Assembly: GCA_000277445.1 (NCBI GenBank)
Contig: AJWJ01000020.1
Coordinates: 1-64,000, forward strand
Direction: 5' to 3'
DNA length: 64,000 nucleotides
DNA from: Polysphondylium violaceum
Lineage: Eukaryota; Evosea; Eumycetozoa; Dictyosteliales; Dictyosteliaceae
Position numbers and translations under genes: made by a program. Below, piece after piece: positions 22,945 through 35,000 of the stretch. Every line of letters begins with the position of its first letter. Position 1 is the first letter of the stretch. The notes below the pieces were generated by a model, which worked only from the letters and a program-made list of their open reading frames with translations, was not told the origin of the DNA and made no database searches.

Positions 22945-25900
22945 ATGACAATTCAACATTTTTATAGAAGACCAGCTTTGTCTCCTTTTGAGATCAAAAG
23001 ATTGATTGACGTGTTGGCCAATCAACATTCCATCCAAATTTCATCGATTGACACAGAGTATTGTTTCAATGTTGAATATGATAAAGAGGAACTTTCAAGT
23101 CAAGAATTGTCTACTTTGGTTTGGCTCTTGTCAGAGACCTTTGAACCCGAAAACTTTTCCACCACTGGTTCTTTTTTAATTTCCTCCTCTGCTGAAAACA
23201 AAGAATGTGTCGTTGAAGTTGGTCCACGTATGAATTTCACTACTACATATTCATCAAATGCCACCTCTATTTGCCATTCATCTAAATTGGATACTATTAA
23301 ACGTATTGAACGTTCAAGAAGATATTTGGTATGTTCCGATAAACCATTGACAGCTCAAGAAAAGGAAGTCTTTGTTGGACTTGTTCATGATCGTATGACA
23401 GAATGTATTTACACTAGTCCAATCAATTCATTTGATACTGGTGTCGTTCCAAAGCCTGTTGTTTTCATTCCAGTTGTTGAACAAGGTAGAGCTGCATTGG
23501 AAAAGATAAACATTGAAATGGGTTTAGCATTTGATGAACAAGATTTAGCCCTCTATACCGATCTTTTCCAAAATTATCTTAAAAGAGATCCAAGTGATGT
23601 AGAATGTTTTGATATTGGTCAATCAAACAGTGAACATTCTAGACATTGGTTCTTTAATGGAAATTTAATTATTGATGGCAAAAAAACTGATAAAACTTTA
23701 TTCCAAATTGTTAAAGATACCCTTAAAGCAAATCCAAATAATTCTTTAATTGCTTTTTCTGATAACTCAAGTGCTATAAAGTATGTAGTAATATTATTAT
23801 TATTATCTACACATAAATATTAACAATATAAACTTTAAAGAGGATTTAATACAAAAGTGTTAGTACCAGAATGTCAAACTGGACCAGGTGCTTATAAAGT
23901 AGGTGAAAGAGATCAACCAATTATATTTACAGCTGAAACTCATAATTTCCCATCTGGTGTTGCACCTTTTCCCGGTGCCGAAACTGGTACTGGTGGTAGA
24001 ATTCGTGATACCCATGCCACTGGTAGAGGTTCACTTGTTGTTGCAGGTACTGTAGGTTATTGTGTTGGTAATTTAAATATTCCAGGCTATGATCTTCCTT
24101 GGGAAGACAAAGAGTTTGAATACCCATTCAATTTAGCCAATCCTCTTAAAATTGAAATTGAAGCTAGTAATGGAGCAAGTGACTATGGAAACAAGTTTGG
24201 TGAACCTGTTATTATTGGTTTCACTCGTTCCTATGGTGTTCGTTTGCCAGATGGCGAGAGAAGAGAATGGATTAAACCAATCATGTTTTCTGGTGGTATT
24301 GGTTTTATGGATGGCCAACACTTAAAGAAAGCTCAACCTGAAGAGGGTATGGTTATTGTGAAAGCTGGTGGCCCTGCCTATAGAATTGGTATGGGTGGTG
24401 GCTCTGCCTCTTCTATGGTTGGTGGTGATAACAAGAGTGAATTGGATTTCTCTGCCGTGCAAAGAGGTGATGCTGAAATGGGTCAAAAGTTGAATAGATT
24501 CATTAGAGCCTGTGTTGAACATCAAGTTCACAGTGGAAGCAATCCAATTGTCAGTGTACACGATCAAGGTGCCGGTGGTGCTGGTAATGTTTTAAAGGAA
24601 ATTGCCGATCCTTTAGGCGCAAAGATTTATTTGGATAGATTCAATCTCGGTGATCCTACTCTCTCTGCTATGGAGATCTGGGGTGCTGAATACCAAGAAC
24701 AAGACGCCCTCTTGATTAAACAACAAGATAAAGAGTTTTTGGAAAAGTTGTCAAAAAGAGAAAGACTTCCCGTTGCCTTTGTTGGTGATGTAAGTGGTGA
24801 TGGTTATGCCCAACTCATTGCCAAGGACGGCTCAACCCCAGTTAACCTCCCATTGGAAAAAGTATTACAAAAGATGCCACCAAAGACATTTAATTTAGAA
24901 AGAGTACCCAAAAAACTTGAACCATTTACACTACCAAGCCAACTCCTTTCCAATCCATCCAATGCATACACTGAATGTTTGAATAGAGTACTTTCTTTAT
25001 TATCTGTTGGCTCCAAGCGTTTCCTTATCAATAAAGTAGATAGAGCTGTCACTGGTTTAGTTGCTAGACAACAATGTGTTGGTCCACTTCATACCCCAGT
25101 GTCTAATGTTGCCGTCATCGCATCAAGTTATTTTGATAAAACCGGTGCTGCCACTTCTATTGGTGAACAACCAATTAAAGGATTCATTTCTGCCAAAGCT
25201 ATGGCTTATCTTAGCGTTGGTGAAGCTTTAACCAATCTTATGTGGGCTTCTATTAGCGATATCAAAGACATCAAATGCTCTGGTAATTGGATGTGGGCTG
25301 CCAAACTCAAAGGAGAGGGTTCTCAACTCTATGACGCTGCCGTTGAAATGCACAATGCTATGGTTGATCTCGGTATCGCTATTGATGGTGGCAAAGATAG
25401 CTTAAGTATGGCTGCCAAAGCTCCACGAGGAGATCAACAAGAATTGGTCAAGGCCCCAGGTACCCTTGTTGTATCTACATATGTTCCATGCACAGACATC
25501 ACTCTTACCGTTACTCCAGATCTTAAATTGACATCTAAACAAGACAGCTGTATTCTTTATATTGATTTGGGCTGTGGAAACAACTTTATTGGTGGATCAG
25601 CTCTCACTCAAGTATTTAGTCAAGTTGGTAATGACGAGCCACACCTCGACACCACTCTTCTCAAGAATGCTTTTAACGCCATTCAAAAACTTGTCAAAGA
25701 CAAGTTAATCTCTGCCGGTCATGATCGTAGTGATGGTGGTTTACTCACTACTCTTGTTGAAATGTCACTTGCTGGTAATAGAGGTATTCATATTGATTTA
25801 CCAAAACAACTCATAAAAGAAAACACTGACACCATGTCAATCATTAAACTCTTGTTCTCTGAAGAACTCGGTGCTGTCATTGAGGTCTCTAGAGATAATG

Positions 25901-27042
25901 TTGACCAAGTCAAAGATATCTTTAAATCATTCAATGTTGGCCATGTCTATGAAATTGGTTACACAAACATTGAACAAGATGTAAATGTAGAGGATCAATT
26001 TGTTCTTTCTATTGGCGGCAGTGAACCAATTTATAGAATTTCTCTCTCCCAATTATCAAAGAAATGGGAAGAAACCAGCTATAGATTAGAGCTCTTACAA
26101 GCCAATCCAACCTTTGTTGAAAGTGAATTTAAACAACTTTTACAAAGAGCCGTTGGTCATGGCAAAGGTCCCAAATACAATCTTTCCTTTACTCCATCTG
26201 CTCGTATTGATCAATCTCTATTAAAGAGCTCAACTCCAAGAGTAGCTATCCTCAGAGAAGAAGGTAGTAATGGTGATCGTGAAATGGCCGCCGCCTTTAC
26301 ATTTGCCGGCTTTGAAGCTTGGGATATTACCATGTCTGATCTTTTATCTGGTGCCATCACCCTTGATAACCGTTTCAGAGGTATTGCCTTTGTCGGTGGT
26401 TTCTCTTATGCCGATGTATTTGATTCAGCCAAAGGTTGGTCAGGATCCATTCGTTTCAATGAAAAGGTTTGGGCTCAATTTGAACAGTTCTATGATAGAA
26501 AAGACACCTTTTCATTGGGTATTTGTAATGGTTGTCAATTGATGGCTCTTCTCGGCTGGATCCCATGGAAGGGTATTCGTCAAGTAGACCAACCAAGATT
26601 CATTCACAACAAATCTGGAAGATTCGAGTCTAGATGGGTCAATGTCAAGATCATGCAAAGCAATGCCATGATGCTCAAAGGCATGGAAGGCTCAGTGCTT
26701 GGCTCTTGGTCTCAACACGGCGAGGGTCGTGCATTCTTTAATGATCCATCCATTTTAGAAGACGTTGTTGTAAATAATTTAGCACCAGTTAGATATGTTG
26801 ATGACAATGGTGACGTTACAGAAACCTATCCATTCAATCCATCTGGCACACCCCAAGGTATTGCTTCTTTAACATCCAGAGATGGTAGACATTTGGCCAT
26901 TATGCCACATCCTGAACGTTCATTTATCTCTTGGCAATGGCCTTGGATGCCTGAAAATATTAAACAATCTGTTGGTGGTTTAGATCAACCATCACCCTGG
27001 CTTAAAATGTTCCAAAACGCTAGATTGTTTTGTGAAAATTAA
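22945..27042 (+). CDS. purL: Phosphoribosylformylglycinamidine synthase (FGAM synthase)
   Basis: Exons 22945-23780 and 23841-27042 join in phase 2 over a 60-nt intron, giving 1,345 residues, matching the large single-chain PurL type (human 1,338). It makes FGAM from FGAR, ATP and glutamine, step four of purine synthesis, in the cytosol. The splice reads SAIKGFNTKVLVPECQTGPG without a gap. Visible blocks are the N-terminal half with IGQSNSEHSRHWFF, the synthetase half with ETHNFPSGVAPFPGAETGTG and MGGGSASSMVGGDN, and a C-terminal glutaminase domain with LGICNGCQLM (nucleophile Cys near 1174) and MPHPERSF (His near 1302, Glu near 1304). All key residues are present. The gene stands alone and not in a cluster. 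Confidence 0.98.
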
Positions 27043-27260
27043 TTATAATATAATCTACTATTAAAAATAAATATTGTAATATTCATTCATATATAAATCA
27101 TCCATCATCTATTATTTGTTTATTCCAAAGCTGCTATTAATAGTATCTTTTGGAGATTAAATTACAATTAAAATGTTTTACATTATTTTTATTACTACGC
27201 TTTTGTTGAAAAGAAAGAAAGGAAAGAGAGACAAGACAGATATTGAGATATATCTAGGAT

Positions 27261-27621
27261 TTAATCTCTTTTTGATAAAGCAGCTCTTTCACCACCATAC
27301 AACATTTTCTTTTTTTCATATTCCTCTTTAACAGCACGATCATCTTGAGCGACAACCTTGTTTCTTAATTCGTCCATATTTCCCAATTCTTGTTTTTGAG
27401 TTTCTTTTGAACCCCATCTTTGATCTTTTTCGCTAATGTCATTCTGTGTTTGATGTTAATAAAACAAAATTCTCTGACTCGTCGCTCTCACAAACACACT
27501 GAGAAGAAATAAAACTTACAGCATAATCTGGATCAGTTTCCCAATCGTCGTCTTCAGCAACTGTATCGTTTCTAGCCAAGGTGGCTGGAGCATGTGACAC
27601 TGATTTTTGGTAAACAGACAT
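27261..27621 (-). CDS. Mini-cortactin: cortactin N-terminal acidic (Arp2/3-binding) region as a 94-residue protein
   Basis: Exons 27520-27621 and 27261-27443 join in phase 0. The protein is 94 residues: a short Ser/Ala start, then [20 protein letters not shown] and RWGSK, then a Lys/Glu-rich helix and an ending MLYGGERAALSKRD. Animal cortactin and HS1 have [20 protein letters not shown], then WGAK, at the same place. The DDW motif in that region contacts Arp3. The terminal YGG recalls the GYGGKFG of cortactin repeats, but there is only this hint, with no further repeats and no SH3 domain. It may therefore bind the Arp2/3 complex without the actin-binding repeats. The intron falls between DPDYA and NDIS. 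The ATG at 27621 is the first in a frame of normal composition; the open frame continues upstream through T-rich spacer. Confidence 0.85.
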
Positions 27622-27888
27622 TGTTTTGTATGGTGTTGTGTATATAGGTATGTGACTAAAATAATAGAAAATAACTTTGCAAAATCTTTCGAAAAAAGTG
27701 GAGTTGTGTTGGGTAAAAAAAAAAATCAAAAAATTTGCAGTTTTTCACCCCCGTTAACCCCTCATCAGATTACTTTTTTTTTTAGATATCTATTACTTTT
27801 ACTCTGACAAATCAATCAGTATAATTATGTTTCGCTTCGTTCAATGATAAAAAGTTAATATTTTATTACTTGTCAGGAAAGACATTGC

Positions 27889-28279
27889 TCATTTCATTTC
27901 AATATGTAATGGTTTTTTAATGTACACTAAGGAGTTTTTTTTAACAATTACTAGTAAAGACAAAATTGCCAGACTATTTGCTAACAAAACAACTTCATCT
28001 TTGCATTTGATGATCATCTAATAAAAAATATATTAAGACGATCCCATATTATACTTGGCTGAGAATTATAAAATCCAAATTAACACATCCTTTAGCTTTA
28101 GCAATTGTTTCTATTTGTTTTATATTATTATCATAAAATATCACTGAATCCTGCGACGGACATTGAACAAATAAATGAGGGTTTGAAAGAGAAGTTTTAA
28201 TTATTACAAAGATAGAATAATAGTAATTATATTTTATCCTCTTTTCTATATTGCTATTGTGAATTATTACATCAGTCAA
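27889..28279 (-). CDS. Hypothetical 117-residue protein
   Basis: Exons 28055-28279 and 27889-28017 join in phase 0 across a 37-nt intron (GTATAA...TATTAG). The first exon encodes VIIHNSNIEKRIKYNYYYSI and continues through NPHLFVQCPSQDSVIFYDNN, followed by IKQIETIAKAKGCVNLDFII. The second adds a hydrophobic helix (DEVVLLANSLAILSLLVIVKK) and a basic tail. The helix could be a membrane anchor close to the C-terminus. Without the splice the protein stops one residue past the donor. I do not recognise the family. The start lies 100 bp from the divergent U1A/U2B'' gene, so the two share a promoter. Confidence 0.5.
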
Positions 28280-28379
28280 GTGATTGAAGAAAATTTCAAA
28301 AAAAAAAAAAATTAATGAAAAAAAAAAAAATTACTTTCAGATCATATACAAATAAAAACTACAACTATTTATAAATACA

Positions 28380-29300
28380 ATGGAGACAGAGGAACAAGTT
28401 AAAGTTGAAGAAGATGTCAAATTAGAAACAGCCGATATACAACCAAATCAAACTATATATATTAATAACTTATATGAAAAGATTTCTAAAAAAAGTATGT
28501 ATTCTTGTTTTTTATCAATCTTATATCATCTTTTATCAAATGCCGTATTATTATCATCATACTCAGGAGTACTAATGACTCTATATCTATTACCTGATCT
28601 ATACAGAACTTGTAGAGCAATTATATGCACTATTTTCCAAATATGGACAGATTTTAGAAATTGTAGCATGCAAATCACACAAGATGAGAGGACAAGCTTT
28701 TATTGTATTCAATGATATCATATCAGCATCAAATTCATTGAGAGAAATGAATGGATTCAAATTTTTAGATAAACCAATGAGAATACAATATTGTAAAACA
28801 AAATCAGATGCAGTATCCAAAATTGATGGTACCTATTCAAAGAGAGAAAGAGATCAAGATAGAGAGGAAAAGAAGAAATCAAATAAAAAACAAGATAGAA
28901 AACCAACAAGAACAACCACTGGTGCTCCAGGAAGTATGGCTGGTGCTGCCTCTTTACAACCAAGAGATGCCCCACCCAATAAGAATCTTTTCGTTGAAAA
29001 TCTACCAGATAGAACTGATAATCTTATGTTACAAATGTTATTTGGACAGTATGTATTATTATTATTATTATTATGATTATTACAATGTCTTGTTCTTTCA
29101 GTATACTAAACACAATATAATCTATCTATCTATATTATAGGTTTGAGGGTTTCAAAGAAGTACATATGGTTGAAACCAAAAAAGGTATTGCTTTTGTTGA
29201 ATTTGAAGATGAAAATAGAGCAGGTTTTGCAATGACTAATTTACAACATTTTAAAATTACACCTGATAAACCAATGGTAATTTCATTTGCCGCTCAATAA
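28380..29300 (+). CDS. U1A/U2B''-type spliceosomal RNA-binding protein with two RRMs
   Basis: Three exons (28380-28494, 28607-29048, 29141-29300) joined in phases 1 and 2 give 238 residues. RRM1 starts at TIYINNLYEKISKKKLVEQL and has the U1A-type loop KSHKMRGQAFIVF and DKPMRIQYCKTKSDAVSK. A charged linker follows, then RRM2 with NKNLFVENLPDRTDNLMLQM and GFKEVHMVETKKGIAFVEFE. The order, length and RNP motifs match SNRPA/SNRPB2, which bind stem-loops of U1 and U2 snRNA. Many lineages have one protein serving both snRNPs (as Drosophila SNF); whether that holds here cannot be told from this window. Unspliced reading gives three separate fragments with a hydrophobic intron translation, which is why the exons look unrelated at first. 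Confidence 0.95.
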
Positions 29301-29527
29301 AAATAATAATAATAATAATAATAAGAAAAAGAAGAAAAAGAAAAAGGAAGAAAAAGACTTAGTAGTAAATGTTATTTCTATAAATATTGAAATGGAGTCG
29401 ATCTATACAATATGTGTGTTTTATTGATTTTGAATTTGATTATTATTATTCTATATAAATTATGATATGACTAGGAAAGGAAAAAGGAAACTACTACTAT
29501 CACTACTTTTACTGCTATTTACATGTT

Positions 29528-30040
29528 TTACATTTTCATATTATCCTCTTCTTTTTTTAATTCATACAGGAATTTCATTACTCTTTGATTGATATTTGAT
29601 GCCTTTGGAGAATAGAAACGATAGGTAATAAATTGATTAGATCCATCATCTTCTCTATGTTCGATTTCCCATATAGAGTTTTTTTCACTAAAACATTTAA
29701 TATCTCTTAGATATAATGTTTTAATTAAATCCTAATAGTGTATATGTTTTAATGGATATTAATAAACTGTATTTGGATTTTAAAATAATTAATTATTTTA
29801 GAGAATACATACAAATGATTTTTCATTATAAATTTCTAAACCAGATTCATTTAATCTAACTAATACCTTTGGATTTTTAACACCATCTCTTAAAATGATG
29901 CCTTGAAAGAATAAATATTGAGTTGGTGAACTACGATTAGAGGTCGATGTGAGGCATGATGATTCTGAATCATCTTTACATTGACTATACAATCTCTTGA
30001 TCTTGTGTTTTTGAATGGCATTTGAAATACTTTCCAACAT
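29528..30040 (-). CDS. Small protein with a possible PH-like fold
   Basis: Exons 29813-30040 and 29528-29731 join in phase 0 across an 81-nt intron with a GTATGT donor; product 143 residues. After a basic N-terminal helix (IQKHKIKRLYSQ) and a Ser-rich loop, alternating strands appear: YLFFQGIILRDG, PKVLVRLNESGLEIYNE, LIKTLYLRDIKCFSEKNSI, WEIEHRED, FITYRFYSP, and a final helix (INQRVMKFLYELKKEED). Strand order plus one C-terminal helix is the pattern of PH/PTB-type domains. This is inference from pattern, with no family motif identified. It lies convergent to the U1A/U2B'' gene. Confidence 0.6.
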
Positions 30041-30944
30041 TTTGATTTATTTTATATTTTTATTTGATTTGATTTAATTTGATAGAAATTATTTTAATTT
30101 ACTATTGTTATTGATCTATGTGAATAGTGTGAGAGATGTATAGAATGGATGGTATGGGATAAAAGATAATAGTTTCAAAATGAAAAGGAAATAGAAAACA
30201 GGAAGTTGTAATGAAATAATCAAATTGAGTTCGGGATTATTTTTAAAAACTGTTAATAAATATCGCGAAAAACACCACGCTTAACACACGCTTTCAAACA
30301 GCTACACTAATTATTATTAATACAAAGGGAAAAGATAACTATAAACAGTAAATGTGATGATTAGTTGATGTGGGGGAATTAGTTTAAAGTAAATCCCTTT
30401 TGGTTAAATTAATATATATGGTAATGAGTTGATGTGTCAATTATAAATACAATGTGTGAAGTGTGTGTGTGTTTTAGGATGTGGGAAAATTAATTTGGAT
30501 AGCTATAGCTATTGTGTGTCGGGAATAAAGAATAGTACTATTTTCAATTAATAAATAAATAAATAAAATAAATAATATATCAATACAATGAATTAAGTTT
30601 TTTAATTGATGTTTTAGTTATATCTGGAAAAATAAAAACTATTTTCCTTCCTTTTATTTTATTTCAACCCCTTTTTAAATATATGTATACCACTTTTTTT
30701 CTGTTTTTCACACTCTCACACCCCCAAAAGATATTTTATGTGAGTGGTAAAAACTCCAAGAGATTGATACCAAAGCAAAGATAGAGTGGTGTTACTTACC
30801 ACCGCACCCATTCAATTGAAAATAATCCCATTCAATTGAAAATTAATAGTGTTGTAACCCCACTTGAGTGTGTGTTACCATGACAGAGACAGTGTGTTTG
30901 TGTTGTGTGGGTGAATCTCAATAATATTCGGATTTTAATTTTTA
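30041..30944. promoter_or_regulatory. Upstream region of the PH-like gene
   Basis: About 0.9 kb, CA/GT-rich, with a near-perfect direct repeat (CCCATTCAATTGAAAAT, about 30807 and 30828). It ends where a decayed gene copy begins. No other gene seen. Confidence 0.4.
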
Positions 30945-31715
30945 TTATTTTGAAAAATGGTGTTGATTGATGTTGTTAATTTCACACATACTAGCAAGAG
31001 ATGATGTTAATAGTAGTGGATGGTAGAAAAAGGTAGATTATCAGAGGACCAAAAATAGGATGAAGTTAATCTACCACCCAAGTTATCTTATCTTGATGGA
31101 AAATAAAGAGGAGGAAGAGGAGAGTAATGGGTATTTATCAAGTGTACTAGTAGTGATACAATGATGGTATTAACGATGTATTGAGGTGTTTGTGGCGATG
31201 GTGCTATAAATAGCTATGTGAATTAATTATATGTGATTATTAATTATATTAATACCACCACTATCAATATGATTATTATTGTTGTTTGTAAGAGTACTAC
31301 TAGTACTACTAGTACTACTGCTATTGATATTACCCATAATTTATTAATATTATTTATTTTTAATATATCACCACTAATACTATTTGTAATATCTAATCCA
31401 TTTAAAATTGGTGTGTGATCACGAATAATTGTTGATGTGTGACTTATGATGCTATTTGTTGAAAAAGGAGGTAAACTACACCATACCCATTCCCTTATTT
31501 ACAGATAAAAGCTTCATCACAAGGATATCCTTTCATCTAGTTTTTGTACTAATAGAGATAATGAATGAGATCCATTATTTGCGTGAAGTCTATGTATTGG
31601 TGTTTTTGTTTTAGTAGTAGTATCGAATGATTGAATACACCAAAATGTGCATGGTGTTATTGTTGATTATAAGAGAGTGTAGATATTTTGTGATGGTGAT
31701 TTGGGAAACAATCAC
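30945..31715 (-). pseudogene. Decayed copy of the 3' end of the C2H2/RRM-like gene
   Basis: This stretch aligns with the last 0.7-0.8 kb of the intact gene at 43780-47808, same strand. The relic's end translates as NINQHHFSK-stop against SINQHHFPK-stop. Strongly matching blocks include ACCCAAGTTATC with the following TTGATG (about 31079-31100), the AATGGGTAT next to it, TTCATCAC near 31512 against the intact gene near 44373, and TATTGGTG near 31595. Between them the relic is more AT-rich, has many small gaps and keeps no long frame. Similarity covers only the tail, including the stop, and fades near 31715, so this is a partial duplicate. It sits just past the 3' end of the giant SecA-like gene, while the intact parent lies just upstream of that gene's start. 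Confidence 0.85.
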
Positions 31716-32064
31716 ACACCCACCCATCTTTTTTTTTTCTCTTCAAAAAATGTTAAAGTATGAATGTTAGTATGATTAGGTTGTGTAGATAAAGGTAGTG
31801 TGCAGTGTCTCTATCAAGGCAATTAATACAAATGGTCTTAATCGTGATTTAGGTACTGCTGACGCAAAGCAACATAAAGACAAAGATTGAGATAGTATGA
31901 GAAAAGATAAGCTTCGCGGATAAGTTATGTTTACCCTCCATCATTTTGGTGCATACAAGCTTGCAAGTACAGAGATGTAAATTATAAACACATGAAGGAA
32001 TAATAATAAATTGTAATTGATGTATTTATTTATTTATTTATTTATTGTTTGTTTGTTTACATAA
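31716..32064. other. Spacer between the relic and the giant gene
   Basis: 349 bp including a moderately complex part (31790-31970, with TCTCTATCAAGGCAATTAAT and GGTACTGCTGACGCAAAGC) and an ATTT/GTTT run at about 32022-32060 right after the giant gene's stop. The complex part is not assigned; it could be a further decayed piece. Confidence 0.4.
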
Positions 32065-35000
32065 TTATTGTTTAGATAGGTGAATTAAAGTAATGATATG
32101 ATATTCTAGATTTGATTCAAAACATTGTGCACTCGATGAAATCCACCATTGATCAAAGTTTTCAAGAGTAGATTCGAAGGTGGATAAGTTTGAAAAACTA
32201 GATGTAAACAAATCTGCCCATTCTTGCAAGAGATACTCATTGATTGTTGATTGTAATCGAGTGGCAAATGTTTCAATGGATGATGTATTGCTGGAATCTA
32301 ATTTCTGAGATGCTTCATAGAGATTTTGGAATGCAAGGGATTTTCTAATCTTGGTCGTTTGCATTGGTGTGCATGCACAGGTGATATGGGGTGATGAGGA
32401 TGATTGGGATTTCTGAATGAGGGAGACGAGTTTCTCTTTGGTGCAATAGCTTTTGACGGCGGCCAAGAGGGCAAAGAATTTGTCCAACAAGAGGTACTGT
32501 TGCTGGTCAACATGGCTTCTACGGAGACGCGATGATGACAAGAGCGAGCATTTGAGGGATCGCATCTCGTCAAATTCTTCAAAGCAAGAGAGTCCGAGCC
32601 CTAAGCTGGCGCTTTCCATGTCTTTTTTCGAGATGATTAGTCTGCATGATCCTGGTTGACCCTGACGGCCACTTCTTCCAAGGCCCTGCATTTCTACACG
32701 AATATTGGTGGGATAGAAGCCAAAGATGACATGGAGTCCACCGGCAGCCAGTGCCTCAGAGGTGAGTTTGATGTCTGTTCCACGACCGGCAGTATTGGTG
32801 GCAATGGTAAGGGTTTTGGGCTCACCAGCTCTTGTGATGATGACCTCTTCGTTCTCCATTTGCATTTCATTCAACAGCTGAACCCTGTGTATGCCTTCTT
32901 CTTTTTGAACCAATTGGGAAAAGACATGCGAGTCGTTGATGGTTGGCAAGAGCAAGAGAACGGGACGAGATAGGGCCAGCATTTCTTTGATCTCTTGAAC
33001 TATTCTTTGTTGATATTCTTGGGCATCTGGGAACATGAGTGACTCCATTTTGATTCTCTTTAAAGCAAGATAGCTTGGCACATCAAAGGTATCGACGTGA
33101 TAGATCTGTTGGAGCTCTTTTCTTTCATTGTCCTCGCCACAAGTTCCTGTTAGGCCAAATATTGTATTGTACATTGCAAAGAACGAAGGATGGGAAATGG
33201 CGGCGGCAGTAAGTGTGTCTCTTTCTGGGAGAAGACCATGCTTAACCTCAATAAACTCGTGTAATCCATCAGAGAATCTTGAGCCGATCATTAGTCTTCC
33301 AGTATTTTCTTTGTCTACAATGACAACTGTATTGCTTTTGCTGTTTGAATGTTCGACGAGATGTGTTATGACATAGTCTATTCCTTCTTTGAGGTTGAAC
33401 GACTGGATTGCACAGGTGAGGATCGTTCTAATCCTTTCATCTCCCATAGATTTAACCCATTCAAGTGTTTTCTCCTTGGTCTTTTCTTCATAGGGGAGAA
33501 GCGAACTTCTTTCTCCAGAATGAAACGAGCATCGGCAATATGTTGTGGTGTTATATCTTTGGATATCTCGAGTTCCTGTTCCTCTTCTGAGAGCTTTTCA
33601 TCAATGACTATATGCGAAACTATATTATTCTTTACGTATTCAGACAATGGTTGATAAATGAATCCATGATGCTCTTGAGATGGGATGGACATTCTTGCAG
33701 AGTTAAAGGCAGAGTCTATGAATAAACTGTCTACTTCATCAACAATAACTATATCCTTTTCTCTTGGGTTACCGTTGGTGAAGAGATTCTTTGATCCATA
33801 AAGTTTATCTCTCAAGAGAGCAAATTCGTAATTGGAGTTTGTTCCAAATAAGATCTGTGCATCAAATGCAGATTCTTCTGGATGATTTCCAGTGATTTGG
33901 GAACAACTAATTCCCAAGAGTTGGTAGAATGGTTCATACTTTATAAAATCTCTGTAGGCCAAGTATTCTGATGTGGTGATAACATCAATTTGTTTACCAG
34001 CGAGACCGCAGTAGGCTGATAAAAGTGTGACAATGGTTGATTTACCTTCACCAGTTAAAACTTGGGCGATCCTTCCTCTGAGATCCTTATTTTCCTTATA
34101 GAGGAGCAATCCTAAAACACAACAAACTTGGGTACTGTATGGGAAAATACCAAATTGATGGTAGATTAACCATCTGAGAGCAGAGATGATTTCAACGTTT
34201 ACATTGGAGAGTGGTTTGGATCTAAGTTGATTAGCAGAATTAATACAAATACTAATTAACTGTTGTTGGGATAAATCTTTGTGTTTATCTTGTAGTTGTT
34301 CAACTATCGTAAATAGCTTTTGAATAATAGCCAACTCTTGTTGTTCAAGTGGATTCTTGTTGATTGGAGATTGGAATGATTGTAATACTTCAGAGAAGGG
34401 TCTTTGATTCATCTTTAATTTGATGATCTTGTCTTGTTCTTCTTTGAAAACAGATTTTAAAGATTGATAGTTATTTAAATTCCAAATCTTTGATCTGGGT
34501 ATCTTTTCAGCCCAAGATGAAAGAATATTATCGGAAAGCTCGATAAACTCTCTGAGTGACCCCACTTGCTTTTCAAATAGTTTGAGTCCAGTTTGTTGTG
34601 GCAAGTTTATTGCAACGAATCTTTTAAAGTATGTAATTCCAATAGACTTTAAGAGTTGTGGAACTAAAGAGATGATCTTTTGCATTTCTCTACACCACTC
34701 TATTCGAGAAGAATCTAGATAATCGCTCTTTGAGATGACATTAAACTTGTTGTTTGAAAGGATAGACATAAAGTATTGAACAAGTAGTAATTTACAACCC
34801 ACCGGAACAGTTGTATTGTCTGTCATTTGAAGAATTCGAATGTTGGTGATAAAGTTATTGATAAATGTTGCGTGGATGGGGTTTAATGATGATAGGCCAA
34901 GTGACAATAATCCCCTAAAGGTTTCGATGATCGCCCCTCCACACGCTGATGCAACTTGAAGTGAGTTGGTTTGTTGTTGGTACAAGTCAATGTTTGAAAT

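Noticed and set aside
27889-28279. Assignment of the 117-residue protein to PSMG3
   Set aside because: Hydrophobic pattern is only loosely similar and key blocks do not align; left as hypothetical.
32020-32062. ATTT/GTTT run as a satellite
   Set aside because: Short simple repeat just after a stop codon; no higher-order unit.
33447-33605. An intron joining the two SecA halves
   Set aside because: The only GT-AG pairs with the right length remainder are 14-32 nt long, below any intron seen in the window.
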